This document shows, in pieces, positions 15,950 through 24,731 of a stretch of DNA of 64,000 nt. The position numbers were made by a program, and so were the translations under genes. Position 1 is the first letter of the stretch. Every line of letters begins with the position of its first letter. Source of the DNA: an uncultured Verrucomicrobia subdivision 3 bacterium (lineage in GTDB: Bacteria; Verrucomicrobiota; Verrucomicrobiia; Limisphaerales; UBA11358); the NCBI GenBank assembly GCA_903895255.1, contig CAITTG010000001.1, positions 1-64,000 of the forward strand, read 5' to 3'. Under the pieces are notes generated by a model. It made no database searches, was not told where the DNA came from, and was given only the letters and a program-made list of their open reading frames with translations.

Positions 15950-16438
15950 TCACTCCGCCGCCTGCACCGGCAATTCCCCCGCCATCGCGGCTATAAAAAT
16001 GGTCTCGAACCCGCCGGCCACATCCATGGTTACCCAGTGCGGCAGATCTTCGTGCTTGGGGGCCACCTGCCGGGCCGCCTGCAAATCGGGCGACCCTAGC
16101 GCGAGCCAGCTCCCCACGCGGACGTCATTGAGCACTTGCAGCATCCACTCCAAGTCGGCGCGGGTGGCCGTCCAGCGGAAGCCGCCGCCCTGCATTGGAA
16201 AATTCCCCGGATTGGTCATGAGTTGCCGCACTTTTTGCCGGGTTTCCTCCCGGTGCGCTGCCAGCGATTCCGCCAGCCAGGCTTGATTCTCCGGATTCGA
16301 CCCGGTCTCGTGCCGGCTGAGTTGGTGATGTGCCACCGGCACCAGCGGATATTTGCCCAGCACCTCAAACAACATCTGCTTTTCCCGCAGGTTGAATTCA
16401 AAGCTGTAAGCATCCGCGTTGCCGTGAAAAAATTTCAT
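15950..16438 (-). CDS. DUF2017-like protein, partner of clpS
   Basis: 162 residues, mixed alpha/beta composition with no membrane segment or signal. The C-terminal part has the pattern LNDVRVGSWLALG, which resembles the DUF2017 family that in Actinobacteria sits immediately beside clpS. Here too it lies 39 bases downstream of clpS on the same strand. The resemblance is from memory of that family and of its context; the sequence match is weak, so this is tentative. A role linked to ClpS or the N-degron pathway is inferred only. Confidence 0.55.
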   Translation of the reverse strand: MKFFHGNADAYSFEFNLREKQMLFEVLGKYPLVPVAHHQLSRHETGSNPENQAWLAESLAAHREETRQKVRQLMTNPGNFPMQGGGFRWTATRADLEWMLQVLNDVRVGSWLALGSPDLQAARQVAPKHEDLPHWVTMDVAGGFETIFIAAMAGELPVQAAE

Positions 16439-16477
16439 GCCGCTCCTCCGTTTAAGTGCCGGTTCATGGGCTGGCCA

Positions 16478-16804
16478 TTATTTGCCATCGCGTTCCATCG
16501 TGGCGTGGAGTTGGTACTTTTGCAATTCATGGACGTAAAACTCCGCCTTCTCCAGGCTCTCCCGGGTCAGCACGCTTTTGCCGTTATTGTGGACTTCGAG
16601 CATGTGCGTTTCCGCCTTGGGCTTGCGCCAGCCAAACACCACTTGAAACACATGCGTCACGTACGGCATCAGGTTTACCGGATCATTCCAACAAATGACC
16701 AGATACCCCGGCTCCAGGTCCTCGACCGGACGGTCTTTGACGCCCGGGCCGGGACGCACCTCCGGCAGGGCGGGCGCGGTCTTGGTTGCATTGGTTAATA
16801 TCAT
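16478..16804 (-). CDS. clpS: ATP-dependent Clp protease adaptor ClpS
   Basis: 108 residues from ATG 16804; longer in-frame starts upstream lie in the intergenic region. The ClpS core is clear: YLVICWNDPVNLMPYVTHVF corresponds to the usual LWNDD-hN-T-xExV segment, and ETHMLEVHNNGKSVLTRESLEKAE matches the H-x-x-G-x-a-V region. ClpS delivers N-degron proteins to ClpAP. The usual second acidic residue after WND is Pro here, seen in some divergent ClpS proteins. The N-terminal 35 residues are Pro-rich and flexible as expected. Confidence 0.85.
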   Translation of the reverse strand: MILTNATKTAPALPEVRPGPGVKDRPVEDLEPGYLVICWNDPVNLMPYVTHVFQVVFGWRKPKAETHMLEVHNNGKSVLTRESLEKAEFYVHELQKYQLHATMERDGK

Positions 16805-16931
16805 GTCCCTGCCCCCAAAGACTACCAAGGAGCCATGGCGTTGACAATTGTGGTTTGGCGGGGCGTTCCGGGGCAGTCGTTGAAAATATTCAAGACAAAC
16901 CCCGGCTAAATTTGTATGGTCATTTTTATCC

Positions 16932-18272
16932 ATGAATGTTTTCTCCCGACCCGGCTTCATCCCGCGCGTCATGCGCTATTGCCTGGTGGCCTGCGGCCTG
17001 GTCCTCACGCAGAGATTGGTCCCGGCGGCAGAGGTTCCGGGCCTGACCAATTCACCTGCCGCCGTGGAGCGGGATGCGGCGGTCACGGCGGTGCCAGGGG
17101 CCCGCCTGGATTATGCCCCGGGCCAGGCGCCGAAGTTTTGGTCGGTCGCCGCCGCCGACACGATCATGGCGCGCTGGCCGGATTTCTCGCAGGCCTATTT
17201 CAATGCCTGGACCTATGTGAATGGTTATGAGCTGTATGGTTTCGAGTTACTGTCCAAGGCCACGGGAGATCCGAAGTATTTCGACTACGCGAAGCGTTAT
17301 ATCGATGAGTTTGTGGATGCGGCCGGGAATTTTCGCGGGGTGCGCAATGCCAAAGGGCAGACGAACACGCCAAGCTTTGGCAATCTGGACAACCTGATGA
17401 CGGGCAACACCCTGGTGTGGATGTATGAGGTCACGAAGGACCAGCGCTACCATGTGGCGGCGGATAAAATCCGGCGGGCGCTGGACCACTATCCGCGCAA
17501 TCGCAACGGGGGGTTCTGGCACAACCAGCGGATGAACGGGCAGATGTGGATTGACGGGGTGTTCATGGGCGAGATGTTTGTGATTCGCTACGGTAAATCC
17601 ATCGGCGACCGCGCGTGGTGCTGGGATGAGGCGACGCGGCAGATCGGGCTGTATGCCCAACTGGCGCAGCGGGGGGATTCGGGTCTTTATCTGCATGGAT
17701 TTTTTGAGCCGGGTCACGGCGGCAAGCTGCCCGGCTGGGCGGATCCGCAAACCGGACTGTCGCCGGAGGTGTGGAGCGAGGGGCTGGGCTGGTACGCGCT
17801 GGTGCTCACGGAGACGCTGGCGGATTTGCCGAAGGACCATCCCCGGCGGGCGGAACTGGAGGGAATTTACCGCCGGCTGGCGGCGGGGTTGAAACGGACG
17901 CAGGACCCGGCGAGCGGTCGCTGGTACCAAGTGGTGGACAAGGGGGACCGGCCCGACAACTGGACGGACACCTCGGGCAGCGCGATGTTTACCTACACCC
18001 TGGCTAAGGGCATTGAGCTGGGGCTGCTCGACCCGGCTGTATACGGACCGGTGGTGGCGAAGGGTTATCGGGGAATTATCGCCAATGCGAAGATCAATGA
18101 CCGGGGATTGCTCGATATTTACAGCGCGTGCGACGGCGTGGGGGTGCAGGTGGATTACGCGCACTATGTTCATTTCAAAAAGTCGGTCAATGCCAAGGAG
18201 GCGGTGGCTGGATTCCTGTGGGCGACGGCGATGGTGGAGGGGCCGCGGCTGGCGGAGTTGCGGACGAAGTAA
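16932..18272 (+). CDS. Glycoside hydrolase family 105/88-type unsaturated glucuronyl/rhamnogalacturonyl hydrolase
   Basis: 446 residues with an N-terminal signal peptide (about residues 1-33). The (alpha/alpha)6-barrel family is shown by FGNLDNLMTGNTLVWMYEVT, GGFWHN, MWIDGVFMGEMFV (with the catalytic Asp of WIDG), SPEVWSEGLGWYALVL, and DTSGSAMFTYTLAKGI (parts quoted). GH105 enzymes remove unsaturated uronic acids left by polysaccharide lyases acting on pectin or similar polymers. It lies 127 bases from the divergent clpS and directly abuts the propeller gene downstream. Secretion to periplasm or outside is expected. Confidence 0.88.
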   Translation: MNVFSRPGFIPRVMRYCLVACGLVLTQRLVPAAEVPGLTNSPAAVERDAAVTAVPGARLDYAPGQAPKFWSVAAADTIMARWPDFSQAYFNAWTYVNGYELYGFELLSKATGDPKYFDYAKRYIDEFVDAAGNFRGVRNAKGQTNTPSFGNLDNLMTGNTLVWMYEVTKDQRYHVAADKIRRALDHYPRNRNGGFWHNQRMNGQMWIDGVFMGEMFVIRYGKSIGDRAWCWDEATRQIGLYAQLAQRGDSGLYLHGFFEPGHGGKLPGWADPQTGLSPEVWSEGLGWYALVLTETLADLPKDHPRRAELEGIYRRLAAGLKRTQDPASGRWYQVVDKGDRPDNWTDTSGSAMFTYTLAKGIELGLLDPAVYGPVVAKGYRGIIANAKINDRGLLDIYSACDGVGVQVDYAHYVHFKKSVNAKEAVAGFLWATAMVEGPRLAELRTK

Positions 18273-19274
18273 ATGGGAAAAACTTCAAAATCCAAACTTC
18301 AAACTTCATTGAAAATTCAAAGACCAAGCTGCAAATGGGCGCCGCTAATTGGGTGTTTCATCCCGGTCTGGCTGGCGGTGGGTGTGGCGATGGGGCAGGG
18401 GACGAATGGCGGGGCGCCAGCCGCAGGACCAGTCCAACATGCCTTTGTTTGCACCGATTACGCGCAGGGCAAGGTGTTCATCGTTTCGCCGACGGGCAGG
18501 ATTGAGTGGGAATATGACGGGGCCACGAATTGTAATGATCTGTGGGTGCTGCCGGGGGGGAATCTGCTGTTCAACACGGGCCACGGGGTGAGGGAGGTCA
18601 CGCGCGATAAAAAGGTGGTTTTTGCTTACGAATCAACGAGCGAAATTTATGCCTGCCAGCGGCTGGCGAATGGGAATACTTTTATCGGCGAATGCAGCGC
18701 GGGGCGGTTGCTGGAGGTGGACCCGCCCGGACGCATCGTCAAGGCACTCAACCTGCTCCCGCCGGGCGTCACGGGCGGCCACGCTTACATGCGCAATGCG
18801 CGGGAGCTGGCGAACGGGAATTATCTGGTGGCGCATTACGGTTTGAACCTCGTGCGGGAGTATGATTCCTCGGGGCGGGTGGTCCGGGAAATTCCGGCGG
18901 CGGGCGGACCGCACAGCGCCGTGCGCCTGCCCGGCGGCAACACCCTGATTTCCTGCGCGGATGGGAAGGGCGGCTCGCGGGTTTTTGAGGTGAATCCCGC
19001 GGGGAAAACCGTCTGGCAAGTGCAGGGCCGCGAACTTCCCGGGGTGACGCTCAAGTTCATGGCCGGCCTCGAGCGACTGTCCAATGGCGACACGCTGATG
19101 GCGAACTGGCTCGGGCATAATCAGTTTGGGACAACGGCGGACTTGCTCGAGGTCACCCCGGACAAGCGGTTGGTGTGGCAGTTTCACGGCGCGCCGAATA
19201 TCCGGACCATTTCCAGTGCGCTGCTGCTGGACCCGCCGTTGGCGGATGCCCCGCTAGGCCAGGTTTGGCATTGA
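18273..19274 (+). CDS. Secreted beta-propeller protein (PQQ-like repeats)
   Basis: 333 residues. The start ATG follows the upstream stop codon with no gap. The first 24 residues (MGKTSKSKLQTSLK...) are encoded by a copy of the dispersed intergenic repeat described elsewhere, and only then comes a hydrophobic signal segment. Six or seven blade-like repeats follow, each with the pattern R-x-LPNGNTL or ELANGNYLVA and a following 'V-x-E-x-D/N-P-x-G-x-x-V-W' (LEVDPPGRIV, FEVNPAGKTVW, LEVTPDKRLVW). This is like PQQ/arylsulfotransferase-type propellers. Function unknown; probably works outside the cytoplasm with the adjacent GH105 enzyme. Confidence 0.75.
   Translation: MGKTSKSKLQTSLKIQRPSCKWAPLIGCFIPVWLAVGVAMGQGTNGGAPAAGPVQHAFVCTDYAQGKVFIVSPTGRIEWEYDGATNCNDLWVLPGGNLLFNTGHGVREVTRDKKVVFAYESTSEIYACQRLANGNTFIGECSAGRLLEVDPPGRIVKALNLLPPGVTGGHAYMRNARELANGNYLVAHYGLNLVREYDSSGRVVREIPAAGGPHSAVRLPGGNTLISCADGKGGSRVFEVNPAGKTVWQVQGRELPGVTLKFMAGLERLSNGDTLMANWLGHNQFGTTADLLEVTPDKRLVWQFHGAPNIRTISSALLLDPPLADAPLGQVWH
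18285..18335 (+). repeat. Dispersed repeat copy overlapping a gene start
   Basis: Contains CTTCAAAATCCAAACTTC, AAACTTCATTGAAAATTCAA and AGACCAAGCTGCAAATG, a variant of the repeat at 6137-6190 and 38424-38475. It forms the start of the propeller gene's reading frame. Confidence 0.5.
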
Positions 19275-19637
19275 GGGATCCGGGACCTGGCGGTCACTGA
19301 CTGGCAGGCGGTGGGCGCCAGCTTTTTCCGCTCAAAGGCCCGCCTCTAATATCGGGCAAGTTTTGGCGGCATAACCGGGGATAAAACCCAGCCGTTTTAC
19401 CTATATTTAGTTATAATACCGGGAAATTGGGCCTTTTGTAAGACGTTTGTTTACGTTATAAGCCACGTATTATCAGGGATTTATTAAAATTTAGTGTTTG
19501 CATAAAACCTGGGTTGGGAGGAGACTATGGACGTCCAATGTTACGAGGCCGGGCAACCCGACGGGGGTTGTATTGTTGTGAGGCAATGGCCGGAGAATCT
19601 AAAACCAAGCAGTGGCAACCAAAAGGTAAAAATAAAA
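19275..19637. other. AT-rich upstream region of the PEP-CTERM gene
   Basis: 363 bases without a supported gene. It is distinctly AT-rich at 19375-19510 (TATATTTAGTTATAAT at about 19400) compared with flanking genes, which fits a promoter region. An in-frame upstream ATG at 19527 would extend the PEP-CTERM protein by 37 residues of non-signal sequence and was not chosen. No riboswitch or terminator recognised. Confidence 0.4.
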
Positions 19638-20366
19638 ATGAGATCATATAATTATAATTTAGTAAAATATTCCATCGGGCTGGCGGCGGCGGGTTCCGTT
19701 CTGCTGGGCGGGCGTGTCATGGCCGACGTGGTAAGTTACAGCGCTGATTATGGTTCGGCCGGCTCGCCTTTGAGTGTGCCGGGCTCAGCCACTTTGAGCC
19801 TGGACAAGTTCAACACGGCGCTGGGCGTCTTGAATGAAGTGTTCATCACCCTGACCTCGCATGATGTGGTTTCGGTGAATATTGAAAACAACAATTTGAC
19901 CAGCCAAAACTATTCGGCGGCCACGGCAGCGCTGCCGGTGACCGTCACCGCCCTGGCTGGTTTGACCACCACGGCCACCGGCACCGCCGCGTTTGGCGGT
20001 GGCACAGTGGTGGCCGCGAGCCAGTTTAACTTTGGCCCTCCTTTTGGAATCGTTACCTTTCCCAGCAACACGACTTTGCCGGGGCAGTCCGTTGACGCTT
20101 CCAATTCGGCCAGCCTCAGCTCAGGCTTTGCCGCTTATGAGGGTTCCTCCGGACAGACCTTTAATGTCACCGTCGCTCCTGCGTCCGGTAATTATACCGG
20201 GTCGGCTGGCCCGGGAGTTGATTTCGGCGGCGCTGGAACCTCGTATGGTACGATCAAAGTTGAATATGATTACACCCCGGTGGCTGCTCCCGAACCCTCG
20301 GCTTTGCTGGGCGGTTTTGGCGCCATGGGAACCCTGGCCATGCTGGCTTGGCGTCAGCGCAAGTAA
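19638..20366 (+). CDS. PEP-CTERM sorting-domain protein with choice-of-anchor-E-like region
   Basis: 242 residues from ATG 19638, chosen because a signal peptide begins there (YSIGLAAAGSVLLGGRVMADV). The mature region has alternating Ser/Thr/Gly-rich beta segments; the part FNTALGVLNEVFITLTSHDVVSVNIENN (key pattern F-N-T-x-L-G-x-L-x-x-V-x-I-T-L-T) fits the choice-of-anchor E group. The C-terminus is a PEP-CTERM tail: PEPSALLGGFGAMG, hydrophobic helix, then WRQRK. Such proteins are processed by exosortase and are usually surface or exopolysaccharide associated. No exosortase gene lies in this window. A strong terminator follows. Confidence 0.85.
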   Translation: MRSYNYNLVKYSIGLAAAGSVLLGGRVMADVVSYSADYGSAGSPLSVPGSATLSLDKFNTALGVLNEVFITLTSHDVVSVNIENNNLTSQNYSAATAALPVTVTALAGLTTTATGTAAFGGGTVVAASQFNFGPPFGIVTFPSNTTLPGQSVDASNSASLSSGFAAYEGSSGQTFNVTVAPASGNYTGSAGPGVDFGGAGTSYGTIKVEYDYTPVAAPEPSALLGGFGAMGTLAMLAWRQRK

Positions 20367-20388
20367 TCTTACTCAGTAAACTATTCAA

Positions 20389-20412
20389 GCCGCTCGCCAG
20401 AGCGGCTTTTTT
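20389..20412 (+). terminator. Rho-independent terminator
   Basis: A perfect 7-bp stem GCCGCTC / GAGCGGC with a GCCA loop, followed by TTTTTT, lies 22 bases after the stop of the PEP-CTERM gene. Confidence 0.85.
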
Positions 20413-20551
20413 GTTTCCGGGCCGGGTGTTCCTATGACAAGTGAGCCAGGGCTTGGCCGAAGCGATGCCATTGCAAAATTCTGTAACCGCCGCAACCGCA
20501 AACCAGATGTGGAGAATGGGGGAAAGTGGAAACGGCGCAGTGCCTGATTTA

Positions 20552-20668
20552 TACCACTGAGGCACAGAGGCACCGAGAACCAGAGAGGTTTAAATGAAAA
20601 GGTGCGATAAAGCCTGAAAGCGGGGGGTGAAAGCGCGAAACACGCCCAATACGCGAAAGACAAAGTCG
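20552..20668 (+). repeat. Composite dispersed intergenic repeats
   Basis: ACCACTGAGGCACAGAGGCA at about 20553, then a CGCGAAACACGC...CAATACGCGAAAG stretch at about 20635-20660. Both wordings are typical of short dispersed repeats in environmental genomes, as I recall them. Not coding. Confidence 0.45.
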
Positions 20669-20674
20669 TGATTT

Positions 20675-20914
20675 TTATTCCGTCTCGTCCCAGAACAACC
20701 AATCGGCCAGGCAGCGGCTTTTCACGATCAGATAAACCCCCAGACCGGCCAGCACCAGGGAGGACACCGGATAAAACCACGCCATCGTCGACGGGCCATA
20801 ACCATTGCGATGCAGGATATTAGCCAATCCGGTGACAACGGCCGGGATGTCGTGAACGACCACGGACAGCCCGAGGAGGCGAATCAGCACATTGGCCAGT
20901 TGTTTGGGTTTCAT
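20675..20914 (-). CDS. Small two-helix membrane protein
   Basis: 79 residues from ATG 20914 (MKPKQLANVLIRLLG). Two hydrophobic segments are visible, at about residues 9-32 and 46-64, with a charged C-terminus (ADWLFWDETE). Its start lies five bases after the stop of the XylR-like regulator on the same strand, so they are probably cotranscribed. A larger in-frame reading that runs back into the regulator gene is a shadow. Function unknown. Confidence 0.6.
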   Translation of the reverse strand: MKPKQLANVLIRLLGLSVVVHDIPAVVTGLANILHRNGYGPSTMAWFYPVSSLVLAGLGVYLIVKSRCLADWLFWDETE

Positions 20915-20919
20915 AATCG

Positions 20920-22065
20920 TCAGCGTTGCAGGCTTTCGCGGTAATTTTTGGCCGACATGCCGGTGGTGCGTTTGAAGGCCACGCAAAAGCTGTTGATACT
21001 CTGATAGCCGCACAAGCGCGCGAGCGGCTCGATCTTGTGATTGGTATCGGCCAGCAATTTTTTGGCGCGCTCGATGCGGATGCGTTGCAATTCCTGCCCG
21101 GGCGTGCGCTTGAGGTGTTCCAGAAAGGCCTTGTGCATCCCTCGCCGGGACATGCCCGAAATCCCCACCAAATCCTTGATGCAGATGGGCTCGTGGCCAT
21201 GCTCCCAGATGAAGCGCAGGCTTTTGGCCACCCCTTGGTGTTTGATCGTGAGAATGTCGCTGCTCCGGCGGGCAATAACCCCGACGGCAGGGATTCGAAT
21301 GGGCTGGGCGGGTGCCGGCTGGCCATCCATCATGCGGTCGAGCAATTCCGCGCCGCGATAGCCCAGCACCTCGAGATTCGTATCCACGCTGGAGATGGGG
21401 GTCTCCATGGCATCGGGTGCCAGCAGGTAATTTTCGGTGCCCACAATGGCCACTTCCTCGGGCACCGCGACGCCGATACTCTCGCAGGATTCCAGCACAT
21501 CGAGGGCCTGCTGGTCGTTGGCGGCAAAGACAGCAAGCGGCTTGGGCGCTTTTTTCATCTGGGTGGCCAGCCATTTGCGTTTGCGTTTCCATTCGCCCCG
21601 CCCGGTGGCAAAGGAGGTGGACTGAAGCCAGCGCAGCCAGGTGCAGGCGTGGCCGGTTTTTTCCAAGGCCTTTAAAAATCCCTGGCCGCGCTCTTCGTAA
21701 GACCAGTTGTCAGCGTCGCTGTAAAACATGAAGTTCGCGAAGCCGCGGGTGAGGAAATGATCCGCCACCAGCCGGGCCGCGTGTTCGTGGTCCTCCAGCA
21801 CGCGGGCGTATTTAAGCTGGGCCCGGCGCAGGCTGAAATCCACCGTGGGCTTGTGGCAGGCTTTTACGAAGTCGGCCAGGTCATCGCCGGCCCCGAGCCA
21901 GGCCAGAATGCCATCACCTTCCCAGCCCCAGGGAATCACTTTTTCGCGGGCGAAATCGGCATACAAGTGCCAGCCATGCTCCTGCGCGTACTTTTCAATG
22001 CCCTGATGCAGCCGGTAATCGTACCAGCCCAGGGCCAGCAGCACGCGTTTTTGTTTTTTAGGCAT
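20920..22065 (-). CDS. XylR-like AraC family transcriptional regulator
   Basis: 381 residues. The N-terminal two thirds is a LacI/PBP-I-like sugar-binding domain (VLLALGWYDYRLHQGIEKYA, DHFLTRGFANFMFYSD, PLAVFAANDQQALDVLESC, VAIVGTEN, SSVDTNLEVLGYRGAELLDRMM). The C-terminal 100 residues form an AraC-type double helix-turn-helix, with CIKDLVGISGMSRRGMHKAFLEHLKRTPGQELQRIRIERAKKLL and CGYQSINSFCVAFKRTTGMS (quoted in parts). Such proteins sense a sugar directly and activate its catabolic genes. No target is proven; the sugar symporter and galactokinase lie nearby. Confidence 0.88.
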   Translation of the reverse strand: MPKKQKRVLLALGWYDYRLHQGIEKYAQEHGWHLYADFAREKVIPWGWEGDGILAWLGAGDDLADFVKACHKPTVDFSLRRAQLKYARVLEDHEHAARLVADHFLTRGFANFMFYSDADNWSYEERGQGFLKALEKTGHACTWLRWLQSTSFATGRGEWKRKRKWLATQMKKAPKPLAVFAANDQQALDVLESCESIGVAVPEEVAIVGTENYLLAPDAMETPISSVDTNLEVLGYRGAELLDRMMDGQPAPAQPIRIPAVGVIARRSSDILTIKHQGVAKSLRFIWEHGHEPICIKDLVGISGMSRRGMHKAFLEHLKRTPGQELQRIRIERAKKLLADTNHKIEPLARLCGYQSINSFCVAFKRTTGMSAKNYRESLQR

Positions 22066-22160
22066 GGTGGCGATGGCTTTCAGCTATTAATAACCTTGAT
22101 GGCCCGTATTTCAAGAAATTTCGAGGTCGAGTGCGTTTTTTTCAAAAAACATGACCGGGC

Positions 22161-22195
22161 AAAAAAATCCCCGGCGGTGCGTGAACACCCCGGGG
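22161..22195 (-). terminator. Rho-independent terminator for the YlbF-like gene
   Basis: On the minus strand a stem CCCCGG plus CACC-type inner pairs (10 bp with one bulge: 22169-22174 and 22176-22179 with 22186-22195) is followed by seven Ts (A run at 22161-22167). It lies 26-60 bases past the stop of the gene at 22221. Confidence 0.8.
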
Positions 22196-22220
22196 TGGTA
22201 AAAAATATGGGCGGAACGAC

Positions 22221-22634
22221 TTAGTGATGGCAGCCGCAGCCGTGGCCGCAGGAGCCTTCTTCGAGGTCTTCCCCGGCCGGCAGGCGGCCGAGTTCGAGGG
22301 TTTTGCTGACCTGCTTGGTGATGGCCTGCTGGGTTTCATGCAGGTGCTCCTGGGCTTCGAGAAAATTCTTGGCCACGGGATTGGCGAGCAGGGCGTCGCG
22401 TTCCGATTCGAAATCCGCGATTTCCTGGCCGCTGAGGGGCTGGGAATTGCGCTGCTTGTCCTGCAGCGCCTGGCCTTTGGCCATCAATTGTTCATATTGG
22501 GACTGCGCCTTGTTGTCGGCCAGAAAGGCGTCAATGCTCTGGCGGGCGGCGCGCAACGCGGGCTCGTCGAGCAGGGCCTGGCACAGTTCACGGGTTTTTT
22601 GAGTGACAATGGTTTCAGCGATTTCAGTGGACAT
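22221..22634 (-). CDS. YlbF/YmcA family protein with Cys/His-rich tail
   Basis: 137 residues, mostly helical. The helical core (ALLDEPALRAARQSIDAFLADNKAQSQYEQL ... GQEIADFESERDALLANPVAKNFLEAQEHL, key pattern L-x-x-NPVAKNFLEAQ) fits the YlbF/YmcA family. In Bacillus those proteins form a complex acting on RNase Y and carrying FeS clusters. The C-terminus GSCGHGCGCHH is Cys- and His-rich and could bind a metal or cluster. The gene stands alone with its own terminator. The family call is fairly sure; its job outside Bacillus is not established. Confidence 0.75.
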   Translation of the reverse strand: MSTEIAETIVTQKTRELCQALLDEPALRAARQSIDAFLADNKAQSQYEQLMAKGQALQDKQRNSQPLSGQEIADFESERDALLANPVAKNFLEAQEHLHETQQAITKQVSKTLELGRLPAGEDLEEGSCGHGCGCHH

Positions 22635-22759
22635 AAATTTTCCGCCAGCGCCCGGGCTTCATGCCCCGGCGTTGCACAGCCATAATAAGCCACAAGTGCA
22701 ATTCAAAAGCAAACAGTTTGACATCGCATTTGTGAACCGATAATTGTATCGAAACACTT

Positions 22760-24712
22760 ATGCAAGTCCTCCTCGCACCGATTGATTACGCCATCATGAT
22801 TGCTTATGTCGCCTTTGTGGTGGGCATTGGCTTGATGCTGGGCCGGTACATGAAAAGTTCCTCGGACTTTTTGACCTCCGCCCGTTCCATTCCCACCTGG
22901 GTCACGGGTTTGGCGTTTATTTCGGCGAATCTGGGCGCTTTGGAGCTGGTGGGCATGGCCGCCAGCGGTGCCAAATATGGCATTGGCACGGCTCATTTCT
23001 ACTGGGTGGGCGCGATTCCGGCGATGATCTTCCTGGCGGTGTTCATGATGCCGTTCTACTACGGTTCCAAGGCGCGCTCGGTGCCGGAATATCTGAACAT
23101 GCGCTTCGACCAGCGCGTGCGCGGGCTGAACTCGGTGGCCTTTGCGGTGATGACGATTTTCGCCTCCGGCATTTCAATGAATGCGCTGGCCAAGTTGCTG
23201 AACCAGTTGCTCGGCTGGGATTATAATGTGGCCCTCTGGGTATGTTCCGGGGTGGTGCTCGTTTATGTGCTCAAGGGCGGTCTGACCTCCGCCATCTACA
23301 CCGAGGTGCTGCAATTTTTTATGATCGTGCTGGGCTTTGCCCCGGTGGTTTATCTGGGCTTGAAAGATGTGGGCGGCTGGCATGCGATGAACTCTTCCCT
23401 CCAGCAGGTGGCGGTGAACCCGGCCGCGCTGGCCCTGAATGACAAGCCTTTCGCGGCCAATGCCTGGACCAGTGCCTGGCAGCCGCTGATCGGTGGTCCG
23501 TCCAGCAATCCGATGGGCGTGGACATGTTCGCCATGGTGTTTGGTTTGGGTTTCGTGCTGTCCTTCGGCTACTGGTGCACCAACTTCCTCGTGGTGCAGC
23601 GCGCCATGGCGGCCAAGAACATGGCGGCCGCGCGCAACACTCCGCTGGTGGCTTCGGTGCCGAAGATGTTCTTTCCCTTCCTGGTGATCGTCCCCGGCAT
23701 GATCGCCGTGGCCTTGACTTCGATTCCGAGCAAAAACTACCGCATTCCGCCGCCGATTCTTTCCGACGCGGTTTATGCCAGGGCCATTGACGCCGTGAAA
23801 AATGCCAGTCCCACGGACTCGGCTGCCGCGGTGAAATCCGTCGGCGACGCCCTCGGCAAGAAAGTTTACGCGGACAAGGTCACGGCGCTGGTCGCCGATA
23901 ACGCCACGAGCAAGCTTTCGGACGAGGAAATCCATCGTCGTTTGTACTACAGCATCGCGGAGAATGATTACGACGGGGTGATCCTCTCGCTGGTGAAGAA
24001 ATACTGCCCGCCGGGTTTGCTCGGTCTGGCGCTGACTGCTTTGCTCGCTTCTTTCATGTCCGGAATGGCGGGTAATGTGACGGCCTTTAACACCGTTTGG
24101 ACCTACGATATCTATCAGGCCTACTTCGCACCCAACAAGAGCGACGCCCATTACATGTGGATGGGCAAGGTGATCACGGTGGTCGGGATTCTGCTCAGCA
24201 TTCTGGCGGCCTACTTTGCGTCCATGTACAACAACGCCATGGATATCATTCAACTGGTGTTCGGCTTCGTCAACGCGCCCTTGTTCGCGACCTTCCTCTT
24301 GGGCATGTTTTGGAAGCGCACCACGGCCACGGGTGCATTCCTCGGCCTGTTTGGCGGCATTGGCGCCTCGGCCTTGTTTCACGCCATCACGACCGTGCAC
24401 ACCAATGTGGACGCGGCCGGCCATGTCATTAATGGCATGAAGGGCGGATATTTGACGGTGGTGTCCCAATTCCCGAGCGAAATGGCCCAGAACTTCTGGC
24501 TGGCGGCCTTTGCTTTCACGGCCTGTTTTGTGCTGACCCTGATCATCTCCCTGGCCACGAAGCGAACCAAGTCGGACGCCGACCTCAAAGGGCTGGTATA
24601 TTCGCTCACCCCCAAGATCAAGAGCGACAATCTGGTCTGGTACCAGCAGCCGGGCGTGGTCGGCACCATCCTGCTGATTTGCTGTATCATTTTGAACGTC
24701 ATTTTCTGGTAA
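22760..24712 (+). CDS. Sodium:solute (sugar) symporter, SSS family
   Basis: 650 residues with about 14 hydrophobic segments. SSS features include IGLMLGRYMKSSSDFLTSAR near the N-terminus, ANLGALELVGMAASGAKYG, the R-x-x-PEYLNMRFDQR region, LKGGLTSAIYTEVLQF, and ASFMSGMAGNVTAFNTVWTYDIYQ (parts quoted). The insertion of about 100 residues around 330-420 is hydrophilic. The position upstream of a small membrane protein and galactokinase suggests it imports galactose or a related sugar with Na+. Regulation by the nearby XylR-like protein is possible but not shown. Confidence 0.9.
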   Translation: MQVLLAPIDYAIMIAYVAFVVGIGLMLGRYMKSSSDFLTSARSIPTWVTGLAFISANLGALELVGMAASGAKYGIGTAHFYWVGAIPAMIFLAVFMMPFYYGSKARSVPEYLNMRFDQRVRGLNSVAFAVMTIFASGISMNALAKLLNQLLGWDYNVALWVCSGVVLVYVLKGGLTSAIYTEVLQFFMIVLGFAPVVYLGLKDVGGWHAMNSSLQQVAVNPAALALNDKPFAANAWTSAWQPLIGGPSSNPMGVDMFAMVFGLGFVLSFGYWCTNFLVVQRAMAAKNMAAARNTPLVASVPKMFFPFLVIVPGMIAVALTSIPSKNYRIPPPILSDAVYARAIDAVKNASPTDSAAAVKSVGDALGKKVYADKVTALVADNATSKLSDEEIHRRLYYSIAENDYDGVILSLVKKYCPPGLLGLALTALLASFMSGMAGNVTAFNTVWTYDIYQAYFAPNKSDAHYMWMGKVITVVGILLSILAAYFASMYNNAMDIIQLVFGFVNAPLFATFLLGMFWKRTTATGAFLGLFGGIGASALFHAITTVHTNVDAAGHVINGMKGGYLTVVSQFPSEMAQNFWLAAFAFTACFVLTLIISLATKRTKSDADLKGLVYSLTPKIKSDNLVWYQQPGVVGTILLICCIILNVIFW

Positions 24713-24731
24713 ACCAACAAAGGAAATTATT

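Larger units (their letters stand above)
20367..20674. other. Intergenic stretch with a terminator and composite dispersed repeats
   Basis: Begins with the PEP-CTERM gene's terminator (20389-20412). From about 20552 it is built of short repeat pieces (CCACTGAGGCACAGAGGCAC, and CGCGAAACACGCCC followed by CAATACGCGAAAGAC) of a type common between genes in such genomes. No gene seen. Confidence 0.5.

Noticed and set aside
20675-21592. A 305-codon minus-strand frame that ends with the small membrane protein
   Set aside because: Only the last 79 codons, after ATG 20914, look protein-like; the rest is a shifted frame of the XylR-like regulator.
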